This document shows, piece after piece, positions 22,541-35,384 of a stretch of DNA of 64,000 nucleotides. The notes beneath the pieces are model-generated. The model worked only from the letters and a program-made list of their open reading frames with translations. It was not told the DNA's origin and ran no database searches. The position numbers and the translations under genes were made by a program. Source of the stretch: Diogma glabrata (lineage: Eukaryota; Arthropoda; Insecta; Diptera; Cylindrotomidae); the NCBI GenBank assembly GCA_963693315.1, contig OY856187.1:43056825-43120824 (forward strand), given 5' to 3'. Every line of letters begins with the position of its first letter. Position 1 is the stretch's first letter.

Positions 22541-22730
22541 GCCAGCACCCCTAAGATATCACCTTGGCTAGTGATATCTCACTGCTATTGCCAGTGGTAT
22601 GTGATATCTCACGTTAACTCATATGCCAATAGCAGGGACTGGAGTACGCGGGGTTGTCACACCCGTGGATCAAAAAATAGAAAAAAAATTTACAAATTAA
22701 TAAAAACTGATCCCTCCATGCGTATATAAT
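22540..22730 (+). repeat. Dispersed foldback repeat, copy 1
   Basis: CTGCTATTG (about 22591) and CAATAGCAG (about 22628) form perfect 9-bp arms around a GATATCTCAC-containing loop, followed by 'ttgtcacacccgtggatcaa' and 'aaaactgatccctccatgcg'. The same series recurs at 36980-37250 with an insertion in the loop. Confidence 0.7.
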
Positions 22731-23660
22731 TTTTTCTAAATTGTACTAATAAAAGAAATTGCACTAATTGAACTATTAAATTTTGTCTAGATAAAAATTT
22801 TACTACATAATTTATTGAGAAAAAAACGTAAATTCAAAATAAATTACACAAATTTTGACATTCACGAGAATAGAAATGAAAAACAATTAAGAGCGTTTAC
22901 ATACGTAGTAAATTTTTGTGGGTTTTTTTTGTATAAATAACTAACGCGGCACAAACATTAAGATTTTTTTTTTAAATTTCACTAATAAATTGCACTAATT
23001 AAAAAAAATTTTTGATTAATTGAACTAATTAATTGGCACTTAGTAAAATTTTTATTACTCAAATTTAGGAAAAAAAGACGTGAATTCAAAATGAATCCGT
23101 ACATTTTGATCTTCACGATAGAATTTTCACAATGCAACAAGAGAGCGAAGCTATCAATCGCGTTCTATTTATAGTCTAAAAAAATGGTAGCATTGACTGG
23201 TAGCTCGTTTTAATAATTTAAAGAACCTACAATAAAAAATATCTTTACCAATATCTTGTACTAAAATTGGAGAATAATTATAAACAGAAACATGGTTTAT
23301 GAAACGATTGTAGGACATCTACATGGGAATAGCGCAAGTTATTGTACACTTGTTCTTTGCTAATTTTATAGCAACTAATGACTACAACTTTAATAAAGGA
23401 AATTACATTGGAAAATATTACACAACCGTTTTCGGACAATCTTTGTTTTACGAAAAGTATTGTAGAAGCAATTACGGTTTGAGCTTAAGAAAAAAACAAT
23501 TATGAAAGTCTCAACTAATGCAAACTTGATGTATATGAGAAAGCAGTGAATCCATAAATCAGGGAACTACACAACGCCTCGCCGATCACCAGACTACGTC
23601 ATAACATTTTAGAGTAAATTTGGAACTTTCATATTTTGAATACAAAAAATTCCAAAAATA
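22731..23660. other. No gene recognised
   Basis: AT-rich. A 60-codon plus-strand frame at 23323-23505 has no recognised features. Confidence 0.4.
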
Positions 23661-23669
23661 CTTAATTCT

Positions 23670-23960
23670 AACTAAACAGTGCCATCTTTAAAAAATTACA
23701 TAGTATTTTAGCAGTGTAAGTAAAAAGTTTACTGTGTACTTTTTCGATAAGCTGATAGGCAAAATTACCTTTTCAAAGCACATAAATTACCGTTGTAATT
23801 GGGTTATCTGTTCTCTAGCACTTTGATTTTGAAACTACATTTAGTTTGAATTTCCAAAAATCCTTCGGACCACGCTGTTCTCAAACTTAACACTTTAAAA
23901 AATTTCTAAAGTATTTCGTATTTTTTATTTCGCCTATACTAACTGTGTGCCAACTTTTAA
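23670..23960 (-). repeat. Dispersed repeat, inverted partner of 9730-10100
   Basis: Reverse complement matches 9730-10100, sharing 'tttttaaagatggc', 'gaaaaggtaatt' and 'ttttggaaa(c/t)tcaaact'. Divergence is substantial. Confidence 0.6.
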
Positions 23961-25866
23961 GTCGATCTGAAATGGTCGGGTTTAGCGTCAGTTGTTCAGA
24001 TTACGAATTTCATCCATATTGATATATGTTATAGACCATATCACATATAAGGGACGTTTTGGTATGACTGTAGTATGACTTTATATATTGAACAAACTTT
24101 TAATCAATAAATTGAAGAAGATAAAATTGAGTCATAAATTACGTCCTTCTGCATTGTTTTCTAAAGATTATATTCCACAAGTCACTTCTTTTTCGGTCTA
24201 GTAAATTTTACTCGATAAATGTAATGGCTGATTATTAAATAAAGATAACAAGAATTTCCTTTCACTTAATCCTTTCTTTAGTTTTTTTTTGGTTCAAAAG
24301 ATTACTTAAACCTCGACAAAATTACAAGACATTACAGTACACCTCAAGAATGCATTCAATTATAAATGAAAATCAAATAATGAAACTTATGGTCTAAAAT
24401 TTGTTGATCAGATTTAAAATAAATCTCTTTTTAAATTATTCATTAACCTTTATATATTTCAAAAACAACCCACATTGTGATACTTAATATCTTTATCTTC
24501 CGATCAAATAACATTTACTAATAAACGAAATAAAATTATTATTTCAGGTTTCTATTTCAAGATAGAATATCACAGCAATTTCCACACAAATTTTTTATTC
24601 TGTTGTCATCCCTTCTAAACCTTACCTTTGTTTCCCATTGATTTTTATCAGCTTTCATTATGTCATTATTTAATTTTATCCTTTCAGTTTTCTTTAAACT
24701 AATCTAATTCTATCTTTTCCTTAAATTAATCTATTATCCAATCCTATGGGGAACAGTAATAAATTAATCATGAAAACAACTGCCAACTCAATTGTTTTTT
24801 TTTTAAACTTGAAGATAATGAAGTTATTGTGAAATGATAAGGAAAAAAATATTTAGAAAACTGAAAATTATAATAAAAATTTTGTCTATCTCCATTTCCT
24901 AAACGTTAACATCACCATTAGTATTGCACACTTAATTTAATATTGTAAAATTTATTTTATTTTTAGTATCAACACAGAAAATGGTTTTGTAGTTTGTACT
25001 TTGTAATGCTCAGTTCATGTAACAATAGGATAAAAAGGAAAAACTAATTTACATAATTAAATTAAGTATTAATTAAATTTTCATATCAAATGTACAATAG
25101 TATTTAAAAAGAGTTATTTTGGGATTTAACTCGAATTCGTTGAATTATTTATCAAAATCGTTAACATAGTGGATTATACTAAGACGGTTTTATTACCCCC
25201 TTATTTTGGAAACAACCCTAATTTTTCAATTTTCTTGATCAAACGAATTGATTTTATTAAACGCTTGGCAAAACAGCTTTGCGCTTTAATATCAACATTT
25301 TAACTTGATATAAGTAAAACTTTTAGCCAACAACGAAATCAAAACAAAATCTTATCATCAAATGAATCACATATGAAAACAACGACGACATGGAGACGCC
25401 AAAACGATACATGAAATATATATATTTTTATTTGCAAGTCTTACACGAAAATCGAATCTAGCTTAGATTTTGTGTACATTGATTGAAAGAAAACAAACTT
25501 ATATTTTTTCCAAACATTCAAGGCTATAAATTTTCATTTCATCAGCTTACTAGCGAGGAGAACGTGTTGTATTATTGAGTTTTTTTTTGTTAAGAAAAGA
25601 AACAAATGAAAACAGATGAGAACTTACGTTTTTCAAGTTTACTTTTGAAATTAAGAAAAAATTGAAATAAGTTTATATCCATGTTATTTATAAGGATATT
25701 GTTTTTATATTCGAAATGATAATATAATATCTTGTGTGTTTGATTATGGTATTACTGTAAGTTGGTGGATTTTATCTTTATAACTGTGTAATTATGGTTG
25801 TTGAATGTTTAAATATTTTATATGGATTTGTGGTGTGGTTGCTGGATTAATAGTAGATTGTTCTAC
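23961..25866. other. No gene recognised
   Basis: About 1.9 kb of AT-rich non-coding sequence; no repeat or RNA gene recognised. Confidence 0.4.
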
Positions 25867-25868
25867 AA

Positions 25869-25972
25869 GTAAAGAAAAGTGATATTTTTCCACCGAGTGA
25901 AATGTTTAATTTACGAGCGTAGCGAGTAAATTAATTTTAAACGAGGTGGAAAAATCACTTTTCTTTCGAATT
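25869..25972. repeat. Long hairpin, ~45-nt arms, around GAGCGTAGCGAG
   Basis: AAAGAAAAGTGAT..TTTTTCCACC on the left pairs with GGTGGAAAAATCACTTTTCTTT on the right, and inner GTTTAATTTAC pairs imperfectly with GTAAATTAATTTTAAAC. The apex is GAGCGTAGCGAG, a sequence type common in insect MITE ends. A related AAGAAAAGTGTT...AACACTTTTCTT hairpin lies at about 26560-26600, on the other side of the recombinase-like exon. Confidence 0.75.
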
Positions 25973-26195
25973 GAACATGCTATTTTTTCGTGTACCAGAA
26001 TAAAATTTAAAAAAGAAAAATGAAATAATTTCTAAAATTGTATGTATATAAAAATTAATGCATTCATGTTTATCAGAGTTGCCTTTGAACTTTTTTGTTC
26101 TAACTTTTCATTCGAAAATTTATAAACGATTTGAACGTCTCAATATTTTTTTGATAAGCGGATAAATAATAAATTCTGTGAAACAAATTTCAAAA

Positions 26196-26363
26196 ATGGA
26201 TCCTAGTGTTATGAAAGAAGCAGAGGAGGCTATTTCGAATTTACTTCCATCGAAATCTAAATCGAAGTACGAGAAAAGCTATAAGTTTTTCAACGATTGG
26301 AGAATGAAAAAAAATATTAAAGAATTAGATGAAATCGTTATGTTGGCATATTTTCACGAGAAG
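26196..26363 (+). pseudogene. First-exon fragment of a tyrosine-recombinase-like (Crypton/KRBA2-like) gene
   Basis: ATG at 26196 in an AAAAATGG context opens a frame beginning MDPSVMKEAEEAISNLLPSK, then a KYEKSYKFFNDWR segment and VMLAYFHEK. This N-terminal pattern is one I recognise from insect proteins with a C-terminal tyrosine (phage-integrase-like) recombinase domain; it corresponds to the SAM-like core-binding helices. AAG|GTATTT at 26364 fits a splice donor, after which the frame closes. No matching downstream exon was found, so this is probably an orphan fragment. The same start is seen in the minus-strand pseudogene at 40241. It lies between TTTTTTCGTGTACCA (about 25985) and TGGTACACGAAAAAA (about 26636), an inverted 15-mer that may mark a mobile unit. 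Confidence 0.55.
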
Positions 26364-26879
26364 GTATTTCTATATATTAATTGTATATAATATATAGATA
26401 TAAACAATGATGTTATATAAATAGAATATATCGGAATATATATTTTTATGATTATTTATATATTTTTATGATTATTTTTCTGTCTTAAACAGAATATAAA
26501 TTATATATGTTTTATTATATTTCTTTGTAAATTAAATAATGACAATCGCGTTGCTAAGAAGAAAAGTGTTGCTAACTGGAAAATAAACACTTTTCTTTAC
26601 TGTTTTGAGTCAAAGAATAGTAGGCATTTCCACATGGTACACGAAAAAATTTATTTTGTTAGTTTGTATCACATAGTTTTTGGGGTTTGTTGTGGATTTC
26701 TTTACAGTTATTTACGATATCTTATTTTGTCTCATTCACTGGTTTTTAAAATATTTAAACAAATAAAAATTATTTTGGTAAATTGCTCAGTACACTTAAA
26801 TTGAATTTTTTGGAGCATTAAACAGCTACTAAATTGTACCAGTACATTCTCAGATCCTTGGTTATATACGAACTAAGTA

Positions 26880-26966
26880 GTTACTTCGGTTTTGAAAAAA
26901 CCTAAATATTGCATTCATGAGCCAAAAGTGAAATTCTTACCCCCACTTTTATTGGCATTTTATGGT
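26880..26966 (-). repeat. Family A tail fragment
   Basis: Reads ACTTCGGTTTTGAAAAAACC, then CATGAGCCAAAAGTGAAATTC and CCCCCACTTTTATTGGCATTTT, matching the family A tail in reverse. Like the copy at 6120-6145 it has the GGTTTT/AAAACC terminal hairpin variant. Confidence 0.7.
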
Positions 26967-27099
26967 GAGCCGAATCATCTTCGAAATTGTGAGTGAGCTG
27001 CATCTATATAAAATCTTTATTATTGTTATTTTGGTGTGAGATTTTCAATATAAATATCTCGAGGAGAATTGATAATTTTTGCTGTCAAACGTTCGTATT

Positions 27100-27227
27100 C
27101 TGTATGTAGAACTGTCTCTACAATCAGTGAAACTTTCTGTCTGCGCAAGTCAGTTTCAAAATGATATGTAGTTAACTTTCTTTGTCAAGCAAATCGGAAG
27201 CGACGAGATCGAAATTAAAACACACTG
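27100..27227 (+). other. Candidate untranslated exon with strong donor
   Basis: A less AT-rich segment ends CACACTGG followed by GTAAGT at 27228, close to the ideal donor. CAATCAGTGAAAC at about 27120 resembles the insect initiator TCAGT. No open frame is conserved. Could be a first exon of a gene lying outside the window, or chance. Confidence 0.2.
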
Positions 27228-27574
27228 GGTAAGTTTAAAAATCAATCTGTTTTATTCGTTATAAAATCGTTCTATTTATAGTAAAATTTGCATCTGTAAT
27301 TTCTTAATATCTACCCCTTCCAAAATGCTATTTCCAAAAATCAATAATTAATTTAAATGCATTTTCCAACGAAATGCAGTTCAAGCATAAAACTATAAAA
27401 AATATAAATAAAATATTTCTCCCTGATCATCACATTTCAAACGTAAAAGTTGTAAAAATTCGTTTGTTTATTATTTATTCTATTTAATTATGACTGCAGT
27501 CTATTAAATTTTCCTTTAAATTCATTTATATCAATACGCGTAAATATCACATCCTTGCTTCTAAGCGCTAATTT

Positions 27575-28863
27575 TTCAAAAAATGTTGTCAAGTGTGTCA
27601 AAAGAAAGATTTTTATTTATTATTTTGCCCAATTCTTGGAAAAAAATAAAATTAATTATTTTTGACATGAAATTTTATTATTGAGAATTATGACATTATA
27701 AGTTTGTTAAAAAAATGTTGTCAAGTGGGTCAAAAGAAAGATTTTGATTTATTTTTTTAAGCAATCTTTGGAAAAAATAAAATTAATTATTTGTATGATA
27801 TGAAATTTTATTATTACTATAGAGAACTATGGCATTATAAGTTTGTCAAAGAAATATTGTCAAGTGTGTCAAAAGAAATATATTATATATTAGAAAAAAA
27901 TAAAATTATTTATTTGGATGAAATGAAATGTAATGATCATGATATCATTATTATTGAGAATTTTATTGCATTATTAGTTTGTGGAAAAAATATTGTCAAG
28001 TATGTCAAAAAATGATTTTATTTATTTTGGATTTTTGAGATTAATTAAACTCAAGTAAGTAAAGAAGTAATTGGAATATTTTCAATTCAAAGGTATGGTT
28101 TGAAGTTTCTCAGAAAAAAACTACAATTCACATTTTACGTGTTTCGGATCGGACCAAGTGTCAGCCATTGATTTCACATTGATTGGAAACAATCAATAAT
28201 GACAATACAATCGTGACTTAGGATGTTAATTAGAATAGAAATGTTCCCCATTCTATGAATTCACACAGAGTATTGTCTAGAAATTTAATGCAAAAAAATC
28301 CCATATAATGATTTTATTTATTTTTAAGACAATTTTTTGGAAAAAAAATTTAGCTGTTTGTAATGACGTAAATGTGACATGGAAATTTTTGAATTTGTTA
28401 TAGTTTTTGAAATATTTTTCGAATTTTGAAAAAAGTTTGTATATTTGATTTTGTAAGAATTTTTGGAATATTTTTAGAATTTTGAAAAATTTAACATTTT
28501 TGATTTGATTATAATTTTTGGAATTTTGAAAAAAGTTTGAATTTTTGAATTTTTAATAATTTTTGCAATATTTTCAGAATTTTTGAAAAAGTTCAAATAT
28601 TTGATTTTATGTTAATTTTTGGAATATTTTTAGAATTTTGAAAAAAGTTTGATTTGATTTAATTTTTACAATATTTTGGGAATTTTGAAAGAAATATGAA
28701 TTTGTGATTTTGTAATATTTTCTCGAAACGCTAACTATACATCGCTGACTAAAACTAAAAACAGTGACCTCATAAAAGTTTTTTTCCGAAAACTATGTCA
28801 AAATCCTAAGCCCAGACCGATGTCTTGATATCTCAGAGTTTGAGATTTCAGCCCCTCCATATT
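27575..28863 (-). repeat. Family A copy 2
   Basis: In reverse orientation: TGTCAAGTGTGTCAAAAGA-type blocks (27590-28020), the AT-rich degenerate array (28380-28720), and the conserved head ending 'cagcccctccatattttt' at 28863. The tail module is missing. Between 28020 and 28310 there is unrelated sequence. The frame at 27791-28015 is the repeat, not a gene. Confidence 0.75.
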
Positions 28864-28869
28864 TTTATC

Positions 28870-30235
28870 TTATAATAATTGGTTGTTAAGTTTACTCAAG
28901 CCCAATTGATTTTGAATTAAATTTTATTATAATTATAATATTATATTTTGCTCTAAACTTAATTTTAACAAAACCAGAAAAATAACATTAATTTATTGAT
29001 ATTATAAAAAAAGAAATATGTACATTCAAGCAAAGAGCCACCTCATCATGATTATTCGTTGACATTTGAAACAATGCAATGATAAACTTAATTGTTTATT
29101 AAATTCCCTCCAATCAACTCAATTCCATTCTCATTCTGCAGAAACAAAATTAGAAAAGTGGGAACACTAGGGTAGGATAGGAAATAATTGAATTTACTTG
29201 AATGTTTATGTTTGTTTGAATTTATTTGAATGTTTTTGTGTAGCGTAGTAATTTTAATTGGGTCGCTACACATTTATAAAAATTTTGACCGCAGGCTTGG
29301 AACTCTGAAGACCGGCAATCACATATAACAGAAATTGATTTTTTTCTCTCCAAAATTATTTTCCTGTTTCTGCTGATGTTTGTGATAATGAAATAGAAAT
29401 GGGAACATAATATCAAGAAGACAACTGTCATTTTAAAGGATATGAATAAATATAAAATATTACATAAAAAAAAAACATAAAATAATAAAATATAAAAATT
29501 AAAATACAATAAAATTCAAAGAAAAAATATTATTTATAAATTAACTAATTTTTTTAAATTTACAACACCCGTCAACAAATTCAAAATAATATATGGCATG
29601 TGACATTTCTGTTACTTGAATGGTTTCTGTTTAACACAAAATCAACAAATTTTCTCCGTCTGTTTTTGTTTCTAAATTCTTTTACTGTCAAATTTGTATG
29701 AAATTCTGTTTCTGTTCTTGTTGTATGCGACTACCCGCCTTAAGTAATTCTCAAAATAAAAATTTGATTTAAATGTATGGTTTTTATGTATATGTATGTA
29801 TATTATTTAAAGCGTAACATACTCTTCAAAAATGTAAAAAATAACGACCAGTATAATACCCTGGTTAGCGCTTTGGTTGTAAACTGTTCGCTCATTTCAA
29901 TATATGTAAACAATATATTTATATCTAATAATGTATTATAGCGGTACTAGAAACAATTTCCAATCTATGTAAATAATCCTGAAATAAATTTATGTTACAT
30001 CATCATCAGTAGAAAGTAAAATTTTGTGTATTTCAATTCATTTTAAGGACGCATGAATAAATAAATTAAAAAACTGAAGGATCAAAGCGACATTCTTTAG
30101 ACAAAACATTAGTGACAGTATTTATTTAAATAATTTTAATTCGTGAAAAAGACGGCTTTAAATTAAAATATAAATTTAAAATTTTTAATTGCTAGTTTAA
30201 AGATTATTTCTGCAATATTAAGTTTGGTTGTTTTT
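28870..30235. other. No gene recognised
   Basis: AT-rich. Minus frames at 29088-29273 and 29222-29509 have no recognisable domain and are Phe/Ile/Asn-rich. Confidence 0.4.
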
Positions 30236-30239
30236 AGAG

Positions 30240-30590
30240 TTCCGTACTTTAGAAAATTAAAAACTGAGACTGAGAATCCGTCCGAATTTCTAAATATTCA
30301 ATTTACTCACAAATTATAAATGCTATCAAGTTGAAGTTTTCTACAGTTTTTAAATGTATTTTCCCACGTCTAAATTCAAATATTTGTTTTCATCTATACT
30401 TTATGAACATTTGGGTCGCTAGATAGAGTAGTAAAACAAAAGCTTTTTGTAAGGAATCGAGTTTGGTTTAGAAAAATCGAAAGAGATTAAAATATTTCAA
30501 AAAAATATCGAAAAAGACTAAAATATTTCTTTGATTTTTCGACTACTTTGATTTTTAGATATTTCCAAAAAGAAGTGGTTTTTTCCTGTG
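30240..30590 (+). repeat. Family B dispersed repeat, copy 2
   Basis: Matches 1970-2300 ('tccgtccgaatttcta', 'caatttactcacaaa', 'gtaaggaatcgagtttgg'). As at the left end of the window, it lies next to a family A copy, though here on its left. Confidence 0.7.
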
Positions 30591-31710
30591 ACTCTTTGTA
30601 AAAGTACAAGTATTTTATCTCTGTTTAAAATTTTTTTTATAAAACTACCACAAAACATCAATACGTTGCCGGAAAATTATAACAGATCATAAATTAACAT
30701 AATATAGTGAAAAGCTGATACTATCAGCAAACTACTCAAAAACCTCTTCATTTACCGTTCAGCCATTTTAACTTTTCTAAAGCAAACAACCCAATATTTT
30801 CTACCAATTTCATGTTCAATTACATTTCAGGTCTTACAAAGAATTGGTTTAAATTTTTTCAAAAGAGGGGCCTGATTGAATGGATTGAATTGATTTCCAA
30901 AAATTTTAACAAAATCAAAAATTGAAACTTTTTTCCAAAATTCTTAAAATATTGCAAAATTTATATCAAAACCAAACATACAAACTTTTTTCGAAATTCT
31001 AAAAATTATAATTAAATCAAAAATTCAAACTTTTTCAAAATTCTTTATATATTCTAAAAACTATTACAAAATCGAAAACTTAAAGTGTTTTCAAAATTCC
31101 AAATATATTTAAAAAATTATAACAACATCCACAATTCCAAGTTTTTCCAAAATTCTAAGAATTTTGCAAAAATTATAACAAAATTCAAACATATTACAAA
31201 GTTCTACAAATATTGCAAAAATTATTACAAATTACAATTCAAAATTACAACCGTTTTACAAAATTCAAAAAATTTTCCAAAATTTATAATAAAATCTAAA
31301 ATATCAAAAATTTAAACTTTTTCAAAATTCTAAGACTATTCCAAAAATTATTACAAAATCAAAAATGGAAATTTTTTTCAGAATTCCAAAAATATTGCAA
31401 AAATTATAACAAAATCAAAAATTCAAAATTGTTCCAAAATTCTAAAAATTTTCCAAAAAGTAATCCAAAATAGAAGATTGATATTTCAAAATTCCAAAAG
31501 TATTTCAAAAATTATAACATAATTAAAAATTCAAGCTTATTTTCCAACTGTTGCTGTTATTTAGATGTCTCACATACCCATTTAATGTTACTACTCGTAA
31601 TCACTTAAAATGAACGTTAAGCAAAGATATGCAAATTTTTCTTGTTTTGACACACTTAACGATTTCTTTGACAGACTTACGTTACAGTTATCGAACACAA
31701 TTTGATTTAT
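30590..31710 (+). repeat. Family A copy 3 (head and tail truncated)
   Basis: Starts inside the head module ('actctttgtaaaagtacaag'), continues through an AT-rich degenerate array (30890-31540) and into the first half of the tail ('aatcacttaaaatgaacg', 'acacacttaacga'). The frame at 31085-31315 is the array. Confidence 0.75.
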
Positions 31711-32245
31711 ATATGTAATGTTTTGTTCATAAAAATCTCTTTTACTTTTTGGCTGTTCGGAGTTAAAAACATTATATTTTTATTGTAAAATAGATGCAAA
31801 TCATAATCTTGTTTGTTTTTAAGCAGTTGAAATGAATGTGTAGAGTTCGTATTATTGTTGTTATTTTATTCTTCCAACCTTGGATCGTAAGTATTTCGTT
31901 AAAAAATTAAATATGGTTTTTGAAGTGAAAACTTCTTTAAGCGCGTTGTTTAATTTTGTGTGGAAAATTTATATATTCAAGTCATCGTCACGCTAAATAA
32001 ATTTTAAATATAAAATAAATATTAAAAGAGATTGAGATAAATTGTAATCATTTGTTATTTTCTTATTCTCATTTTCTTGATTTATAATTTGTTTTTTGTT
32101 TTTATTTTTTATTGAATTTGATGTTCTTTTGGTTTATAATAGTGTGTAAGTGTGGTATAGTAAGCAAAGATTTTGTTGTATTTTTAAGTAAAATAAAAAA
32201 AGTTTATATTTTCACAACTTAATTTAAAGTAAGTTCAAAAACATA
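31711..32245. other. No gene recognised
   Basis: AT-rich sequence; nothing else seen. Confidence 0.4.
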
Positions 32246-32580
32246 ATTTCATCAAGCATTTATTGATTTCATCGATTCATTTTTTCATAAAGTATTTACT
32301 AATTTCATCGAAATATAATTTTGTATAAAAATATAAGTACTTGTAAATTTCATCGGTATATAACTTCATTAAATATTTATTGATTTCATCCATTCATATT
32401 CTCATCAAGTGTTTATTGATCTCGTCGATATATATTTTTTAATAGTATTTATTTATTTTATCAATTCGTATTTTCATCAAGTATTTATTGACTTCATCGA
32501 TATATAATTTCTTCAAGTTTTTATTGATTTCATCGATATATAATTTCATCAATTATTTATTGATTTCATAGTTTTATGTT
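32245..32580 (+). repeat. Degenerate minisatellite, ~36-bp unit
   Basis: Motif of the type TTTATTGATTTCATCGATAT followed by ATAATTTCATCAAGT repeats about nine times with substitutions and small indels. Confidence 0.8.
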
Positions 32581-32581
32581 T

Positions 32582-33690
32582 TCACCAAGCAATTTTCAAT
32601 ACGTACATACATCGATTAAGAAAAACTATCACACCAAATAAAAAAATCACACTTTCCTTATGGAAAAAGTCCAGACGAAAACGTTCATATGGGTCTGTGG
32701 TAGGTGGCTGTTGAGAATTTTGACAGTCTAAGGTACGTTTTTGGTACACACTACATAAAAAAAACTTACGTACAATACCAATACGTTCAATACCAATACG
32801 TGATTCAAGTAACAGCTTCAAAACTCGACGTTGTAAGGAACTATCACTATTCTATCTTCATAAAATATACACTGATTTGAATACCACAAAGAAGTGTTGA
32901 GCTTAAACTTGCTTGGTTTTTACAATTGCTGTGATATTCACCATCCTTCCATTAAAAATATGTATATTACTTCTAATTCGTCATCTTCTTTGATTTCTTT
33001 CGCGATTTCCTGTTTGGTTAATAGTAAATGTGTAAACAAATTAAAAAAATTGATATCTGGTTCTTTCCACCCAGAAATTTCCTGCATAGGCAAACTAAAA
33101 ATCCAATCTGCATATCCCGTCAATTCCTTTTAATCTCATAACTGTAAGACTGTTTAATATACACTGTTTAATACAAATACTGTTTAATATTAAAAATAGC
33201 CTGTAATGGTTTGTGATCACTATCAATTATAAATTTGTGTTCTATACAGATACTTGTTACACCTTTTATCCGCAAAAAATATATTGCTACTACTGCAAAA
33301 ACCACTTCTCTATGTAGCTGCTCATAGTTTTTTTCAGCAGCGTTTAAAGTACTAGATGTAAAAAGAATCGGTTTATCTTTGCTATATATCTACCAAACGT
33401 GCTACAATGACCCCGTCCCCATAAAGGCTAGCATCACACGAGCTGACTATTGAAAGTTTTGGATAAAAAAATACACCAATAAACTTGCATTAGATAACAT
33501 ATTTTGCATTTTTTTAAAACTCTTCTGACATTCTTTCGACCACTGGAAGGTTTTGTAGTATCTTGTAGTAGGAGGTTTGTCTGGTGGACTGTGGAGGTCT
33601 ACCAGTTGATCTTTTACACTAATAAACCTACCGCTAGCTCGATAGAGCAAAGGTTCTAGACCATCCTCACTAACAAGAAACTTTAAATTA
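32582..33690 (-). pseudogene. Decayed Ty3/gypsy pol: RT thumb, RNase H and integrase remnants
   Basis: Pieces in several frames on the minus strand. Around 33640-33450: FQWSKECQKSFKKMQNML, the RT thumb/connection motif of gypsy elements. Around 33450-33200: RNase H remnants (a CDASLYG motif). Around 33123-32938: YADWIFSLPMQ and INFFNLF sequence, typical of the linker after RNase H. Around 32720-32600: CQNSQQPP and RLDFFHKE, resembling the integrase N-terminal Cys and first-Asp region. Many stops and frame breaks. It differs in type from the errantivirus at 11-20 kb, so it is a separate, older element. No LTRs recognised. Confidence 0.65.
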
Positions 33691-33699
33691 ATTTATCCA

Positions 33700-35380
33700 A
33701 TTGCGTGCCTAAAACACCACCCAGAATCTCCAGAAGGGAGATCTGCCATATCACTACTCTCCCCAATTAAAAATTTACGTTAACACTTCATTTTATATAG
33801 CTAAAAACAAAACAAAAAAACTACAATCATAATTAAAAAAAATTTAAGAAATACCTCCAGCCTCCATAGTCTCTATTCCAAGGTGAGAGTTTATCAACAA
33901 GGTCCAACTGGAAACTCCAATGTATTCATACAACAAAACAGTGGTCATGTATTAATAATTTGTCTTTCTTCTTTACTAAATTGAAACATCCTTCATTTAT
34001 TCCAACAACATCAATGAATGATTACACCAAAAATCAATTTTAATTCAATTTACACATATCTATTTTTATTGCACATAATTACAGTAGTTATCTTCAATAA
34101 TGCATTACTTCAATGTCTTTAATTTGTTCCATTAAACTTGTGTTTTATCGTTTTAAGTTTTTAATTGTTGAATTATAACACATTCTTTTCACATACATAA
34201 TTTCATAAAGATCATAAATTAAGTTACTTTGATTACTTTTAAATGATATTTTAACATAATATACGTTATTTTTCTTTATAATATTTATTTTAAACTTTTA
34301 TAATTTTTGTTGAATTTATATTCAAACACATAAACTGTTCAACCTGATTTCCAACCACCTACCCCCAATCTACTCATTAACTACCCTAAAAAATCTACTA
34401 CTCCATTCCAAAAAAAATGAACTTGTTAATCCATTAACTGACCAAAACTCTATTTTAATATTTTACTACATTTTGCTGCATTTGTAGTTTGACTATTTTA
34501 CTTTTTGCAGTTTGACTATTTTACTACATTTTTTGCACGAGTTACAAATGAAAAAATCCGATCAGCATAAATTTTCTTTAACCGTTAAATGGTTTATTCT
34601 GCAAATTATTTGATTTCAATTTTCATAATTCAGTTAAAAATTATAACTGAGAACTGGAAAAAAATAAGATGATACTATGGTGGACTTATCCGATGAACTA
34701 TTTTACTTTGATGTCCACTTAATATCTTGATATTTATGATGGGAAGAAAGTCTTCGCAGCTGGAAAAACCATTTTTAACCCGTAGACTAAGGCCTATTGA
34801 GCAGACTTTCTTCTACAATAAGGTTTAAATAAAACAAACACTTTAACTTTCGGAAAAGTTTATTGATTGATTTTTCATTGTGATTTTCATTTAATTTATA
34901 GTAAAATTGGTTGAGGGTTTCTCCACTATTATCCCCTCTTAGTCTTATCTTTATTTTAATAATTAAATCGATTAACCAATTAACAATCGATTTATTATGT
35001 AAAGGTAATATCGGTCAATCATATATTAAATAAATATAATTGCCTCATTCAGCAGGAATTATATTTATTTTGATAAATTTAATTTAAATTTATTTCTGTA
35101 ATGTCATCAAGTTTAATATTATTTTATATTATTTAGATTTCGTTATTTAATATATAATGTGGGAACTAATGGAAATTCGAACTAAGTTTTTAAGTTGTTG
35201 ATGACTTATTTAATTGTTTACGATAATTTGATGGGAAGAATAACATATGTCATGTGTGTCAATTAGATTAGTCATACATATGTTACAATACGTTGCTTCC
35301 GGAAGGATCAAATTTTAGAAGTATTTTAATTGTTTGTGTTATTACACACAATTTGGTTGAGAAGTACAGTGACTTCGAAG
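33700..35380. other. AT-rich segment splitting the decayed gypsy pol
   Basis: No coding sequence recognised. The pol similarity stops near 35380 in the RT thumb and resumes near 33690 in about the same region, so this stretch may be a later insertion. A short inverted repeat, TAACATATGT (35242) with ACATATGTTA (35277), lies near its right end. Confidence 0.4.
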
Positions 35381-35384
35381 CTCT

